NCBI RefSeq assembly: GCF_003732665.1
Contig: NZ_MOBP01000025.1
Location: forward strand, 44,502 to 108,501
Length of the DNA: 64,000 nt
Reading direction: 5' to 3'
Source of the DNA: Pseudomonas frederiksbergensis
GTDB lineage: Bacteria > Pseudomonadota > Gammaproteobacteria > Pseudomonadales > Pseudomonadaceae
The notes below the pieces were generated by a model. It had not been told where the DNA came from. It made no database searches and worked only from the letters and a program-made list of their open reading frames with translations. Both the position numbers and the translations under genes were made by a program. Each line of letters starts with the position of its first letter. The first letter of the stretch is position 1. Shown here in pieces: positions 52,612 to 60,620 of the stretch.

Positions 52612-53201
52612 ACACTGCACCCGGTTTGCCGACCGTAGAGGCAATTGTGATCGGCGCTTCGGCCGGCGGCGTCGAGGCGTTGCTGAACATCCTCAGCCCG
52701 CTGCGCAAGGGCTTTGCGCTGCCGATCATTGTCGTGCTGCACTTGCCTGAAGAGCGCCGCAGTCACTTGGCCGAAGTGTTTGCCCGGCGGGTGTCGCTGC
52801 CGGTGCTCGAAGCCCGGGACAAGAACCTGGTCGAGGCTGGCACTCTGTATTTCGCCGCGCCCGGTTATCACCTCTCGGTCGAGCAGGACCGCAGTTTTTC
52901 GTTGAGCCTGGAGGACCGCGTGCACTATTCGCGGCCCGCCATCGATTACCTGTTCGAATCTGCCGCCGACGCCTACGGGCCGGCGCTGGTCGCCGTGCTG
53001 TTGACCGGCGCCAACCGCGATGGCGCCAGCGGTCTGGCCCAGGTCAAGTACCGTGGCGGCCTGACCGTGGTGCAAGACCCGGAAGAAGCCCAGGTCGCGA
53101 CCATGCCCCAGGCGGCGCTGGACTTGCATCAACCTGATCACATTCTCCCTATACGCGGCATCGGCCGTTTGCTTGTCGAGTTGGAACGAATAGCATGCTG
53201 A
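52608..53201 (+). CDS. CheB-type methylesterase without receiver domain
   Basis: The 197-residue protein is only the CheB catalytic domain: Ser18 in VIGASAGGVEA, His45 in IVVLHLPEE and Asp138 in LTGANRDGAS complete the triad. Standard CheB is about 350 residues with an N-terminal receiver; this one lacks it, so control must come from elsewhere. It would reverse the CheR modification. The start overlaps cheR as ATGA and its end overlaps the next kinase gene by seven bases. Confidence 0.92.
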   Translation: MNTAPGLPTVEAIVIGASAGGVEALLNILSPLRKGFALPIIVVLHLPEERRSHLAEVFARRVSLPVLEARDKNLVEAGTLYFAAPGYHLSVEQDRSFSLSLEDRVHYSRPAIDYLFESAADAYGPALVAVLLTGANRDGASGLAQVKYRGGLTVVQDPEEAQVATMPQAALDLHQPDHILPIRGIGRLLVELERIAC

Positions 53202-54376
53202 GTGACATCCAAGCCAAACTGCTGATCGTCGACGATCTGCCGGAAAACCTGTTGGCTCTCGAAGCGCTGATCAAGCGCGAAGACCGCGCGGTGTATAAGG
53301 CGCTGTCGGCCGACGAAGCCTTGTCGTTGTTGTTGCAACACGAATTTGCCATGGCCATTCTCGACGTGCAGATGCCCGGCATGAACGGCTTCGAATTGGC
53401 CGAGCTGATGCGTGGCACGGAAAAGACCAAGAACATTCCGATCGTTTTCGTCAGTGCCGCCGGCCGCGAACTGAACTACGCGTTCAAAGGCTACGAAAGC
53501 GGCGCCGTGGATTTCTTGCACAAACCGCTGGATATCCACGCGGTCAAGAGCAAGGTCAACGTGTTCGTCGAGTTGTATCGCCAGAGCAAGGCGATGAAGC
53601 AACAGGTCGAAGCCCTGGAGCAAAGCCGTCTGGAACAGGAAGCCTTGCTGAAAAAACTGCAGGCCACCCAGAACGAATTGGAGCAGGCCGTGCGTATGCG
53701 CGATGACTTCATGTCCATCGTCGCCCACGAAGTGCGCACCCCACTCAATGGCCTGATCCTCGAAACCCAATTGCGCAAGATGCACCTGGCCCGGGAGAAC
53801 GCTTCGGCGTTTACCCTGGACAAAATGCACGCCATGGTCGATCGCGATGAGCGGCAGATCAAAAGCCTGATCCGCCTGATCGAAGACATGCTCGATGTCT
53901 CGCGCATTCGGACCGGCAAGCTGTCGATTCGCCCGAGCCGGGTCGATCTGGTGAAGCTGGTGGACAACCTGTTGCAAAACTTTGCACCCCAGGTCGATGC
54001 CGCCGAATCCTCGGTGACGTTCAGTGCCCAAGGGCCGGTGGAAGGGCAGTGGGATGAATTCCGGATCGAGCAGGTCATCTCCAATTTGCTGACCAACGCC
54101 CTGCGTTATGGCGGCAAAGGCCAGATCGACGTGCGGGTGTACTGCCACGAAGGCCAGGCCCGGGTCGAGGTCCAGGACCGTGGCATTGGCATCAGTGAAG
54201 AGAACCAGAAACGAATTTTTCAACAGTTCGAACGGGTTTCCGCCAAGACCGTGGTTGCGGGACTTGGGCTCGGGTTATTTATTTCCGAGCAAATCGTTGC
54301 CGCCCATGGCGGTTCCATCGTCGTCGAGAGCAGAATCAACGAAGGCGCCTTATTTCGCGTTTGTCTGCCGCTGTAG
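53195..54376 (+). CDS. Receiver-histidine kinase hybrid
   Basis: The 393-residue cytosolic protein starts with a receiver (LLIVDDLPENLLALEALIKR; phosphoacceptor in MAILDVQMPGMNG; KPLDIH), then a short coiled coil (about 130-170) and a kinase core with the phosphorylated histidine in IVAHEVRTPLNG, followed by DRGIGISEENQ and GLGLGLFISEQIV. REC-kinase proteins of this type take phosphate or a protein signal from another kinase. It overlaps the cheB-like gene by seven bases, so it is in the same operon as the CHASE3 kinase. Confidence 0.92.
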   Translation: MLSDIQAKLLIVDDLPENLLALEALIKREDRAVYKALSADEALSLLLQHEFAMAILDVQMPGMNGFELAELMRGTEKTKNIPIVFVSAAGRELNYAFKGYESGAVDFLHKPLDIHAVKSKVNVFVELYRQSKAMKQQVEALEQSRLEQEALLKKLQATQNELEQAVRMRDDFMSIVAHEVRTPLNGLILETQLRKMHLARENASAFTLDKMHAMVDRDERQIKSLIRLIEDMLDVSRIRTGKLSIRPSRVDLVKLVDNLLQNFAPQVDAAESSVTFSAQGPVEGQWDEFRIEQVISNLLTNALRYGGKGQIDVRVYCHEGQARVEVQDRGIGISEENQKRIFQQFERVSAKTVVAGLGLGLFISEQIVAAHGGSIVVESRINEGALFRVCLPL

Positions 54377-54453
54377 GAAAACAGCCAGATAAACGCAACC
54401 TCTGAACGACCCCACGGTCGTATCAGCAGCTATTGACCGAACAAAGGCTTCCC

Positions 54454-54831
54454 ATGAGTGAAGATGCGCAAGATGTAGTACTCATTGTCGAGGACGATCC
54501 CTCGATTTTGATGGTGTTGTCTGCCTATCTGTCGGGCGAGGGCTACCGGGTGTTGCAGGCCGAAAACGGCGAGCAAGCCTTCGAAATCCTTGCCAGTAAA
54601 CCGCACCTGGACATGATGATTACCGACTTCCGCCTGCCGGGCGGGATTTCCGGCGTGCAGATTGCCGAACCCGCCGTGAAGCTGCGACCGGAGCTCAAGG
54701 TGATTTTTATCAGCGGTTATCCGCAGGAAATCCGCGAGACCGACAGCCCGATCACGCGCAAGGCGCCGATCCTGGGCAAGCCGTTTGATCTCGATGTGTT
54801 GCAGGAATTGATGCAGGAAATGCTGTCCTGA
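54454..54831 (+). CDS. Single-domain response regulator
   Basis: The 125-residue receiver has VVLIVEDDPSILMVLSAYL, the phosphoacceptor in DMMITDFRLPGGISG and the lysine in PILGKPFDLDVL. It is the last gene of the plus-strand signalling operon. The ATG at 54454 has AAAGG upstream; a TTG seven codons earlier is less likely. A REP doublet follows. Confidence 0.88.
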   Translation: MSEDAQDVVLIVEDDPSILMVLSAYLSGEGYRVLQAENGEQAFEILASKPHLDMMITDFRLPGGISGVQIAEPAVKLRPELKVIFISGYPQEIRETDSPITRKAPILGKPFDLDVLQELMQEMLS

Positions 54832-54863
54832 TCCACGGTTTGCCGACGATGACGATCTCACGG

Positions 54864-54938
54864 GCGCCTTCGCGGGCAAGCCTCGCTCCTACGGGATCGC
54901 GCCTATACCTGTAGGAGCGAGGCTTGCCCGCGAAGGCG
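54864..54938. repeat. REPIN doublet, GTAGGAGCGAGGC type
   Basis: Inverted REP copies between the convergent response regulator and hybrid kinase genes. Confidence 0.9.
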
Positions 54939-54984
54939 TCCTCGAAGACACCATCATAGGCAAGCCATCTCGGGCTCGAGCGCT

Positions 54985-56655
54985 CTAGATCTGGATCATT
55001 TCCCTGACCTTCGCCGTCAGCAGGTCGAAGGTAAATGGCTTGGTGATCATCTGCATCCCCGGGTCAAGGAAACCGCCGCGCACCGCCGCGTGCTCGGCAT
55101 ACCCGGTGATGAACAACACTTTCAGATCCGGCCGATACTGACGGCCGATTTCCGCCAGTTGCCGGCCATTCATTCCCGGCAGGCCGACGTCGCTGATCAA
55201 CAGGTCGATGCGCTGGCCAGAATCCAGGATCGGCACCGCACTGTCGGCATCCCCCGCCTCGACAAACGCATACCCCAACTCGCTCAACACCGCACTGACC
55301 AACACCCGCACCGCCGGATCATCCTCGACGATCAGCACGGTCTCGCCGTCCTGGGCGTAAGGCGGTTGCTGGATGTCCACAAGGGTGTCCTGCACCAGAT
55401 TGCCGGCGTAGCGCGGCAGGTACAGGTTGACGGTGGTGCCGTTGTCGACCTCGCTCTGGATGGTCACGTGGCCCCGTGACTGTTTGCTGAACCCGTAAAT
55501 CATCGATAAGCCCAGGCCCGTGCCCTGGCCGATGGGTTTGGTGGTGAAGAAAGGATCAAACGCACGGGTGATGGTGCTTTGCGGCATGCCGCAGCCGGTA
55601 TCGGTCACGCTCAGCACCACATAGTCCCCGGGTTCAAGGTTGCCGTGGGCTTCGGTAAAACCGGTGTCCAGGTGTTGATTGAAGGTTTTCACCACCAATT
55701 GACCACCATCGGGCATGGCGTCCCGGGCATTGAGCACCAGGTTGAGCAGGGCGCTTTCCAATTGGTTGGGATCGGCCTCGGCCACCCACAGTTGCTCGCT
55801 CAGTTGCATGTCCAGCTGAATGCTTTCGTTGATGCTGCGTTCCAGCAATTCGCCCATGGACGTCACCAGGGTATTCATCACCACCGGTTTGGAGTCCAGG
55901 GACTGGCGTCGGGAGAACGCCAGCAAACGGTGGGTCAGACCTGCGGCGCGGTTGGCCGACGTCACGCCCAGATCGATCAGGCTGTCGAGGTCTTCGGTGC
56001 GACCCCGGGCCAGACGCCGGCGCAGCAATTCCAGGCTGCCGATGATCCCGGTCAGCATGTTGTTGAAGTCGTGGGCGATACCGCCGGTCAACTGGCCGAC
56101 CGCTTCCATTTTCTGCGACTGGCGCAACGCTTCTTCGTTGTGGCGCAACTGGGCGGTGCGTTCCTCAACTTGTAGTTCGAGGGTTTCCAGGGTGGTTTGC
56201 AGGCGCAGTTCGCTTTGACTCAGGTCGATCAACCGATCCCTGGCCTCGTACTGTCGTCGACGCCCGCGTAACGCGGTGGTCACCAGGCTGATCAGGGTCA
56301 CCGGATGGAATGGGCGCTCGAGGAACGTCACGTTGCCCAGTTGCGGGCCGAAGCGCGAAGCCGGGTTGTGTTCCGGCCCGCCGTGATAGGTCAGCAGCAC
56401 AATCGGCAGGTCCGACCAGGCCGGTTGTTGTTCGATCAAGGTGAAGAGCGGCTCCAGGTCACTGCCGAGCAGCGCTTCGGATGAGATCAACAGCAGTCCG
56501 GCGCCGAACTCCAACTCACGGCACAGTCCCGGCATGTCGCGGCTGACGACCCCGGTATAACCCGCCTCGTTGAGCATCATTAGCGCAATCTGGCTGTCGC
56601 GGCCCAGTGGCGCGAGGATGATCACGCGCTCGGAGGTCGCTGCCAGGGCCGTCAT
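54985..56655 (-). CDS. Hybrid histidine kinase with N-terminal pseudo-receiver
   Basis: The 556-residue cytosolic protein has an N-terminal receiver-like domain (about 10-125) in which the phosphoacceptor strand reads LLLISSEALL, without the aspartate. A coiled coil and a kinase core of the HDFNN type follow (GGIAHDFNNMLTGIIGSLEL near residue 200; DTGCGMP; GQGTGLGLSMIYGF), then a C-terminal receiver with a normal acceptor in IDLLISDVGLPGMNG. Its ATG overlaps the stop of the KaiC-like gene as ATGA, so the two are translated together. The dead receiver may take its input by protein contact, possibly from the KaiC-like partner. Confidence 0.9.
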   Translation of the reverse strand: MTALAATSERVIILAPLGRDSQIALMMLNEAGYTGVVSRDMPGLCRELEFGAGLLLISSEALLGSDLEPLFTLIEQQPAWSDLPIVLLTYHGGPEHNPASRFGPQLGNVTFLERPFHPVTLISLVTTALRGRRRQYEARDRLIDLSQSELRLQTTLETLELQVEERTAQLRHNEEALRQSQKMEAVGQLTGGIAHDFNNMLTGIIGSLELLRRRLARGRTEDLDSLIDLGVTSANRAAGLTHRLLAFSRRQSLDSKPVVMNTLVTSMGELLERSINESIQLDMQLSEQLWVAEADPNQLESALLNLVLNARDAMPDGGQLVVKTFNQHLDTGFTEAHGNLEPGDYVVLSVTDTGCGMPQSTITRAFDPFFTTKPIGQGTGLGLSMIYGFSKQSRGHVTIQSEVDNGTTVNLYLPRYAGNLVQDTLVDIQQPPYAQDGETVLIVEDDPAVRVLVSAVLSELGYAFVEAGDADSAVPILDSGQRIDLLISDVGLPGMNGRQLAEIGRQYRPDLKVLFITGYAEHAAVRGGFLDPGMQMITKPFTFDLLTAKVREMIQI

Positions 56656-58169
56656 TTGCCCTCTTCCTTGAGCAGCGGATTGCTGGCGCCCAGGTAAGTC
56701 GGCACGCCGCGCAATACACCCTGGAACGCATCCAGCGGTTCGCCGATGGTCATGCCGTGGCTGCTGATGCGGTATTCGCGAATGGTTGATTCATGGCTGC
56801 CAGTACGTTTCTTGATGATGGAAATGGCCCGGCGCACTTTGCCCAGGGCTTCGAAGTAGCGCAGCAGAATCACCGTGTCAGCCAGGTAAGTGATATCGAC
56901 CGGGGCCTGCATGTCGCCGACCAGACCGTGCTGGGCGACGGTCATGAAGGTCGCCGCGCCCTGGCGATTGAGGTACAGCAGCAACTCGTGCATGTGCAGC
57001 ACCAGCGCGTTTTCCTCGGGCATCGCCGCTTGATAGCCGTTGATGCTGTCGATCACAACCGTTTTGATGTTGCGCTCATCGACGCAGCGCCGCACCCGAT
57101 GGGAAAACTCGCCGGGGGACAATTCGGCGGCGTCCACTTGTTCGATCATCAGGTTGCCGGTGTCTTGCAGGGCCTTGAGGTCGATGCCCATGTTGTTCAT
57201 GCGTTCGAACAGCAGTCCCAGCTCTTCATCGAAGATAAACAGCGCGGCTTTTTCACCACGGGCCACCGCAGCGGCGGCGAAAATCATCGAGATCAGCGAT
57301 TTGCCCGTACCGGCGGGGCCGAGGATCAACGTGCTGGAACCGGTCTCGATGCCGCCGCCGAGCAGGGCGTCCATTTCCCGGATGCCGCTGGTCAATTGTG
57401 TGCGGATGTACTTGCCACGGTGCTCCGCCGCCACCAGGCGCGGGAACACATGCACGCCGTCGCCCATGATGGTGAAGTCGTGAAAACCGCCGCGATACTT
57501 CTGGCCGCGATATTTCACCACACGAATCCGTCGGCGTTCGGCGCCGTAGTTGGGCGTCAGCTCCTCAAGACGAATCACGCCGTGGGCCACACTGTGTACG
57601 GTTTTATCCAGGGATTCAGTGGTCAGGTCATCCAGCAGCAGGACCGTGGCGTCATAGCGCACGAAGTAATGCTTGATGGCAAGGATCTGCCGGCGATAGC
57701 GCAGCGAACTTTGCGCCAGCAGACGGATTTCCGAGAGGCTGTCGAGGACGACCCGGGTCGGTTTTACCCGTTCGACCACTTCGAAGATTTGCTTGGTCGC
57801 TTCACCCAGTTCCAGGTCCGAGGAGTACAGCAAGCTTTGCTGGTGTTCGGCGTTGAGCAGGCTTTCCGGGGGTGTCAGCTCAAAGATATGGATGTTCTCA
57901 TCCAGCTCCCAACCGTGGGACAACGCGCCTTGGCGCAATTCGCGTTCGGTTTCTGACAGGGTGATGTACAACGAGCGCTCGCCGGCGCAGGCTCCGGCAA
58001 GGAGAAAATGCAACGCGACGGTGGTTTTACCGGTTCCGGGCTCACCCTCCAGCAAAAACACATGGCCGCGGGACAATCCACCGGCCAGGATGTCATCCAG
58101 ACCTTCGATGCCGGTGGCGGCTTTTGCACTGAACAACTCGTTAGATGTAGACAAAAAATGCCCTCTCAT
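56652..58169 (-). CDS. KaiC-like double ATPase
   Basis: About 505 residues with two RecA/KaiC domains: Walker A GEPGTGKTTVALHF in the first (about residue 40), with SETERELRQGALSHGW and VVLDSLSEIRLLAQSSLRYR, and GPAGTGKSLISMIF in the second (about residue 290), with VVIDSINGYQAAMPEENALV. KaiA and KaiB genes are not nearby, so this is one of the bacterial KaiC homologs used in signalling rather than a clock. It is coupled to the hybrid kinase. The start is either the ATG 58167-58169 or the TTG 58152-58154, which has GAGAGGG upstream. Confidence 0.9.
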   Translation of the reverse strand: MRGHFLSTSNELFSAKAATGIEGLDDILAGGLSRGHVFLLEGEPGTGKTTVALHFLLAGACAGERSLYITLSETERELRQGALSHGWELDENIHIFELTPPESLLNAEHQQSLLYSSDLELGEATKQIFEVVERVKPTRVVLDSLSEIRLLAQSSLRYRRQILAIKHYFVRYDATVLLLDDLTTESLDKTVHSVAHGVIRLEELTPNYGAERRRIRVVKYRGQKYRGGFHDFTIMGDGVHVFPRLVAAEHRGKYIRTQLTSGIREMDALLGGGIETGSSTLILGPAGTGKSLISMIFAAAAVARGEKAALFIFDEELGLLFERMNNMGIDLKALQDTGNLMIEQVDAAELSPGEFSHRVRRCVDERNIKTVVIDSINGYQAAMPEENALVLHMHELLLYLNRQGAATFMTVAQHGLVGDMQAPVDITYLADTVILLRYFEALGKVRRAISIIKKRTGSHESTIREYRISSHGMTIGEPLDAFQGVLRGVPTYLGASNPLLKEEGK

Positions 58170-58297
58170 GACTAGGGGAAGCGAGGCAGCAGGCCTGAAG
58201 TGCCTGAATTGACTGCCTATTTCACTTGACCCTTGGCCGAGACGACGGTTCAACATTTTTTGCCGGGCGCGATGACGGCTCAGCGCCGCTTTGTTTG

Positions 58298-58366
58298 TGT
58301 AGGAGCAAAGCTTGCTCGCGATGACAAACTCACGGACGCCATCGCGGGCAAGCCTTGCTCCTACAC
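58298..58366. repeat. REPIN doublet, degenerate GTAGGAGC type
   Basis: Inverted copies of a slightly diverged REP (GTAGGAGCAAAGCTTGCTCG and GCGGGCAAGCCTTGCTCCTA) between the TPR gene and the KaiC-like gene. Confidence 0.85.
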
Positions 58367-58381
58367 GGACGGTGGTGAGGC

Positions 58382-59437
58382 TTAAAGGCCTTGCTGCAAC
58401 GCCGGATCATCCGGGTTCATCTGTTCCAGTTGCGCCAACAGAATCTGTACGTTCTGCAGCTGTCCGCTTTCCGTCCAGTAATTGATCAGCAACACCCGCG
58501 CCTTGCGGTCGGCGGGGTGGCGCTGGACGATTTCCTGCAACTGTTTCTGCGCTGCTTCCAGCTCTTCTTCGCTGTGCAACGTGGTGGCGAGGTCGTAGCG
58601 GTATTCTTTATTGTCCGGCTCCAGCTCGACGGCTTTGGACAGCCCGAGCACGGCGAACTCACTCTGCCCGTGGTGCAGCAGCCAGAGGCCGAGGGCATGT
58701 TGCAGATAGGCGGAGTCCGGCTGGGCCTGCAACTGTCTGGCCAGCAATTGCCGGGCGGCGTCGCTCTGGCCTTGCTTGTCCAGCACTTCGATTTGCATGA
58801 CCAGTGCCGGCAGGTTGCCGGGTTCGAGCTGCAAGGTACGCTCCAGCGCCAGTTGCGCCTCTTTCAACTCAGCGTTGTGCAGGTGCAACCGCGCCAATTG
58901 GTACTGGGTAGCGGCGCTTTCGGGTTCGCCCTTGAGCACCACTTCCCAGGCATCAATGGCTTGCTGCAACGGCCCGAAATACAACCCCAGGTCATCCGGC
59001 GACAACCCCAGCAGCGCATTGACCGCAGCGAAGCGCACGGCCGGATCATCGTCCTCCAGCAACGGCCCCAGCAACAAACTGCGCTGGCCGCTGGGAACCA
59101 GGCCCACCACGCTTTTGATCGCCGCCACCCGCACGTCCGCCGAGGTGTTTTTCAGGTCGGCGTCAGCCAGTTTCAAGGCTTGCGGGCTGGGGTAGTTGGG
59201 CAGTTCGGCGAGCAGCCAGATACGGCGCTTGGCCGACAGGTCCGGACGGCCCAGTTGCTGATAGAGCACCCGCGCCGCCCCCGGTTGACCGGCGCGCGCC
59301 TTGGCCAGCGCTTCGCTGTAGCCATGTTTGATCGCCTCCGGCACCACGGGCGTGGTACTGCGCATGAAAAACCAGGCGAGGGCAATGGCGAACAGGATGC
59401 AGAGGCTGATAAGCAGGTAGCGGCGGGACTGGGGCAT
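58382..59437 (-). CDS. Membrane-anchored HEAT/TPR repeat protein
   Basis: The 351-residue protein has an N-terminal membrane anchor (YLLISLCILFAIALAWFFM, residues about 7-25), a HEAT-like part (about 60-155; DVRVAAIKSVVGLVPSGQRS; DPAVRFAAVNALLGLSPDD) and TPR repeats (about 165-345; ATQYQLARLHLHNAELKEAQ; LGLSKAVELEPDNKEYRYDL). It probably faces the periplasm as a scaffold. The role is unknown. It stands alone between two REP-bounded genes. Confidence 0.82.
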   Translation of the reverse strand: MPQSRRYLLISLCILFAIALAWFFMRSTTPVVPEAIKHGYSEALAKARAGQPGAARVLYQQLGRPDLSAKRRIWLLAELPNYPSPQALKLADADLKNTSADVRVAAIKSVVGLVPSGQRSLLLGPLLEDDDPAVRFAAVNALLGLSPDDLGLYFGPLQQAIDAWEVVLKGEPESAATQYQLARLHLHNAELKEAQLALERTLQLEPGNLPALVMQIEVLDKQGQSDAARQLLARQLQAQPDSAYLQHALGLWLLHHGQSEFAVLGLSKAVELEPDNKEYRYDLATTLHSEEELEAAQKQLQEIVQRHPADRKARVLLINYWTESGQLQNVQILLAQLEQMNPDDPALQQGL

Positions 59438-59513
59438 GCACGGATCCGGGAGCTGGCGAGCTTTTGCAAAGCCGTCAGCTTCGGTCAGGCGCGGCCTTGA
59501 GTCAAACCCTGAC

Positions 59514-60413
59514 TCAGTTCAAAACGTACTCGATCGGTTCCAGGGCCGGCGGCAAATCGGTTTGCCCCAGCGCTGCCAGCACTTCGCGCTCCAGAGTGCG
59601 CAATATCGCGTTACACGGCAGGTCGTTTTCATCGAAGCCGAACGGGTCTTCCAGGTCATCGCCGATTTCGTCGAGGCCGAAAAAGGTGTAACTGACGATG
59701 GCAGTGAACACCGGCGTCAGCCAACCCAGAGGCTCGGCCATGGCGAACGGCAACAAAATGCAAAACAGGTAAATGGTGCGGTGCAGCAACAGGGTGTAAG
59801 GGAAGGGCAGTGGCGTGCTTTTGATCCGCTCACAACTGGCCTGGACCTGGCTCAAGCTGACCAGTCGAGTCTCCAGTTGGGTGTAGCGCCATTCGCTGAT
59901 CCGGCCAAGTTCGGCGAGTTCCGAGCAGCGGGCGCCGATGCGTTGCAGCAGGGCGTCGGGGATGTTCGGGTGCTGATGGTCGATGGGGATTGAGGTCCAG
60001 GGCGCGACAGCTTGGCGTTCACTTTCAAAGCGCAGGCGCGCAATCAGGCCATGGGCGAAGCCGCACAGCTCACGCAGCAGCAACTCGCGTTCGTGCGCGT
60101 CCATCAGGCCTTGGGTCTGGCGGATCAGCGAGCGCACCTCAATGATCAACTGGCCCAATTGCTTGCGACCTTCCCACCAGCGGTCGTAGCAGGCGTTGTT
60201 GCGAAAACTCATGAAGATCGACAGCGACAACCCCAGCAGAGTGAAGGGCGTGGCATTGACCTTGGAGAAGTAGGCCGGGTGCCAGGTTTCCACCAGCACG
60301 ATCACCGACGCGAGCAAGGTCACCAATAGGCTGCGCAGGGCAATGCGCTTGGCAATCGAGCCTTTGAGGGAAAACAGGATGCCGATCAGGTTCGGCTTGG
60401 GACGTACGATCAT
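59514..60413 (-). CDS. Bestrophin-family anion channel
   Basis: The 299-residue product matches bacterial bestrophins (RFP-TM/YneE type): the N-terminal RPKPNLIGILFSLKGSIAKR, the first membrane segment with SLLVTLLASVIVLVETWH, GLSLSIFMSFRNNACYDRWW, and the late segment GWLTPVFTAIVSYTFFGLDE followed by LEDPFGFDENDLPCNAI, the calcium-clasp-like acidic region. Bestrophins form pentameric channels in the inner membrane. It is divergent from the FUSC operon across 207 bases. Confidence 0.92.
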   Translation of the reverse strand: MIVRPKPNLIGILFSLKGSIAKRIALRSLLVTLLASVIVLVETWHPAYFSKVNATPFTLLGLSLSIFMSFRNNACYDRWWEGRKQLGQLIIEVRSLIRQTQGLMDAHERELLLRELCGFAHGLIARLRFESERQAVAPWTSIPIDHQHPNIPDALLQRIGARCSELAELGRISEWRYTQLETRLVSLSQVQASCERIKSTPLPFPYTLLLHRTIYLFCILLPFAMAEPLGWLTPVFTAIVSYTFFGLDEIGDDLEDPFGFDENDLPCNAILRTLEREVLAALGQTDLPPALEPIEYVLN

Positions 60414-60620
60414 GGGGCGAGGCTTTTATCGAGTGACGCTTTCGCAGCGATTGAAGCCTAGGGGCAGGGCGGGTTTCTGTCCAATCGCTATGGCTGACGG
60501 GGCTATCGAGCGCATCTATCACGAACACATACATCATCATCGAATTTGCCTACGACTCCTGTCGACTTTTTAACCTGTCGAGGTCCCGAGCCAGTGACTA
60601 CGCTTGCTTGAGATGACCCG

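Noticed and set aside
56652..58169. A circadian clock system
   Set aside because: A KaiC-like ATPase is present, but no KaiA or KaiB is seen; KaiC homologs of this length also occur in non-clock signalling.
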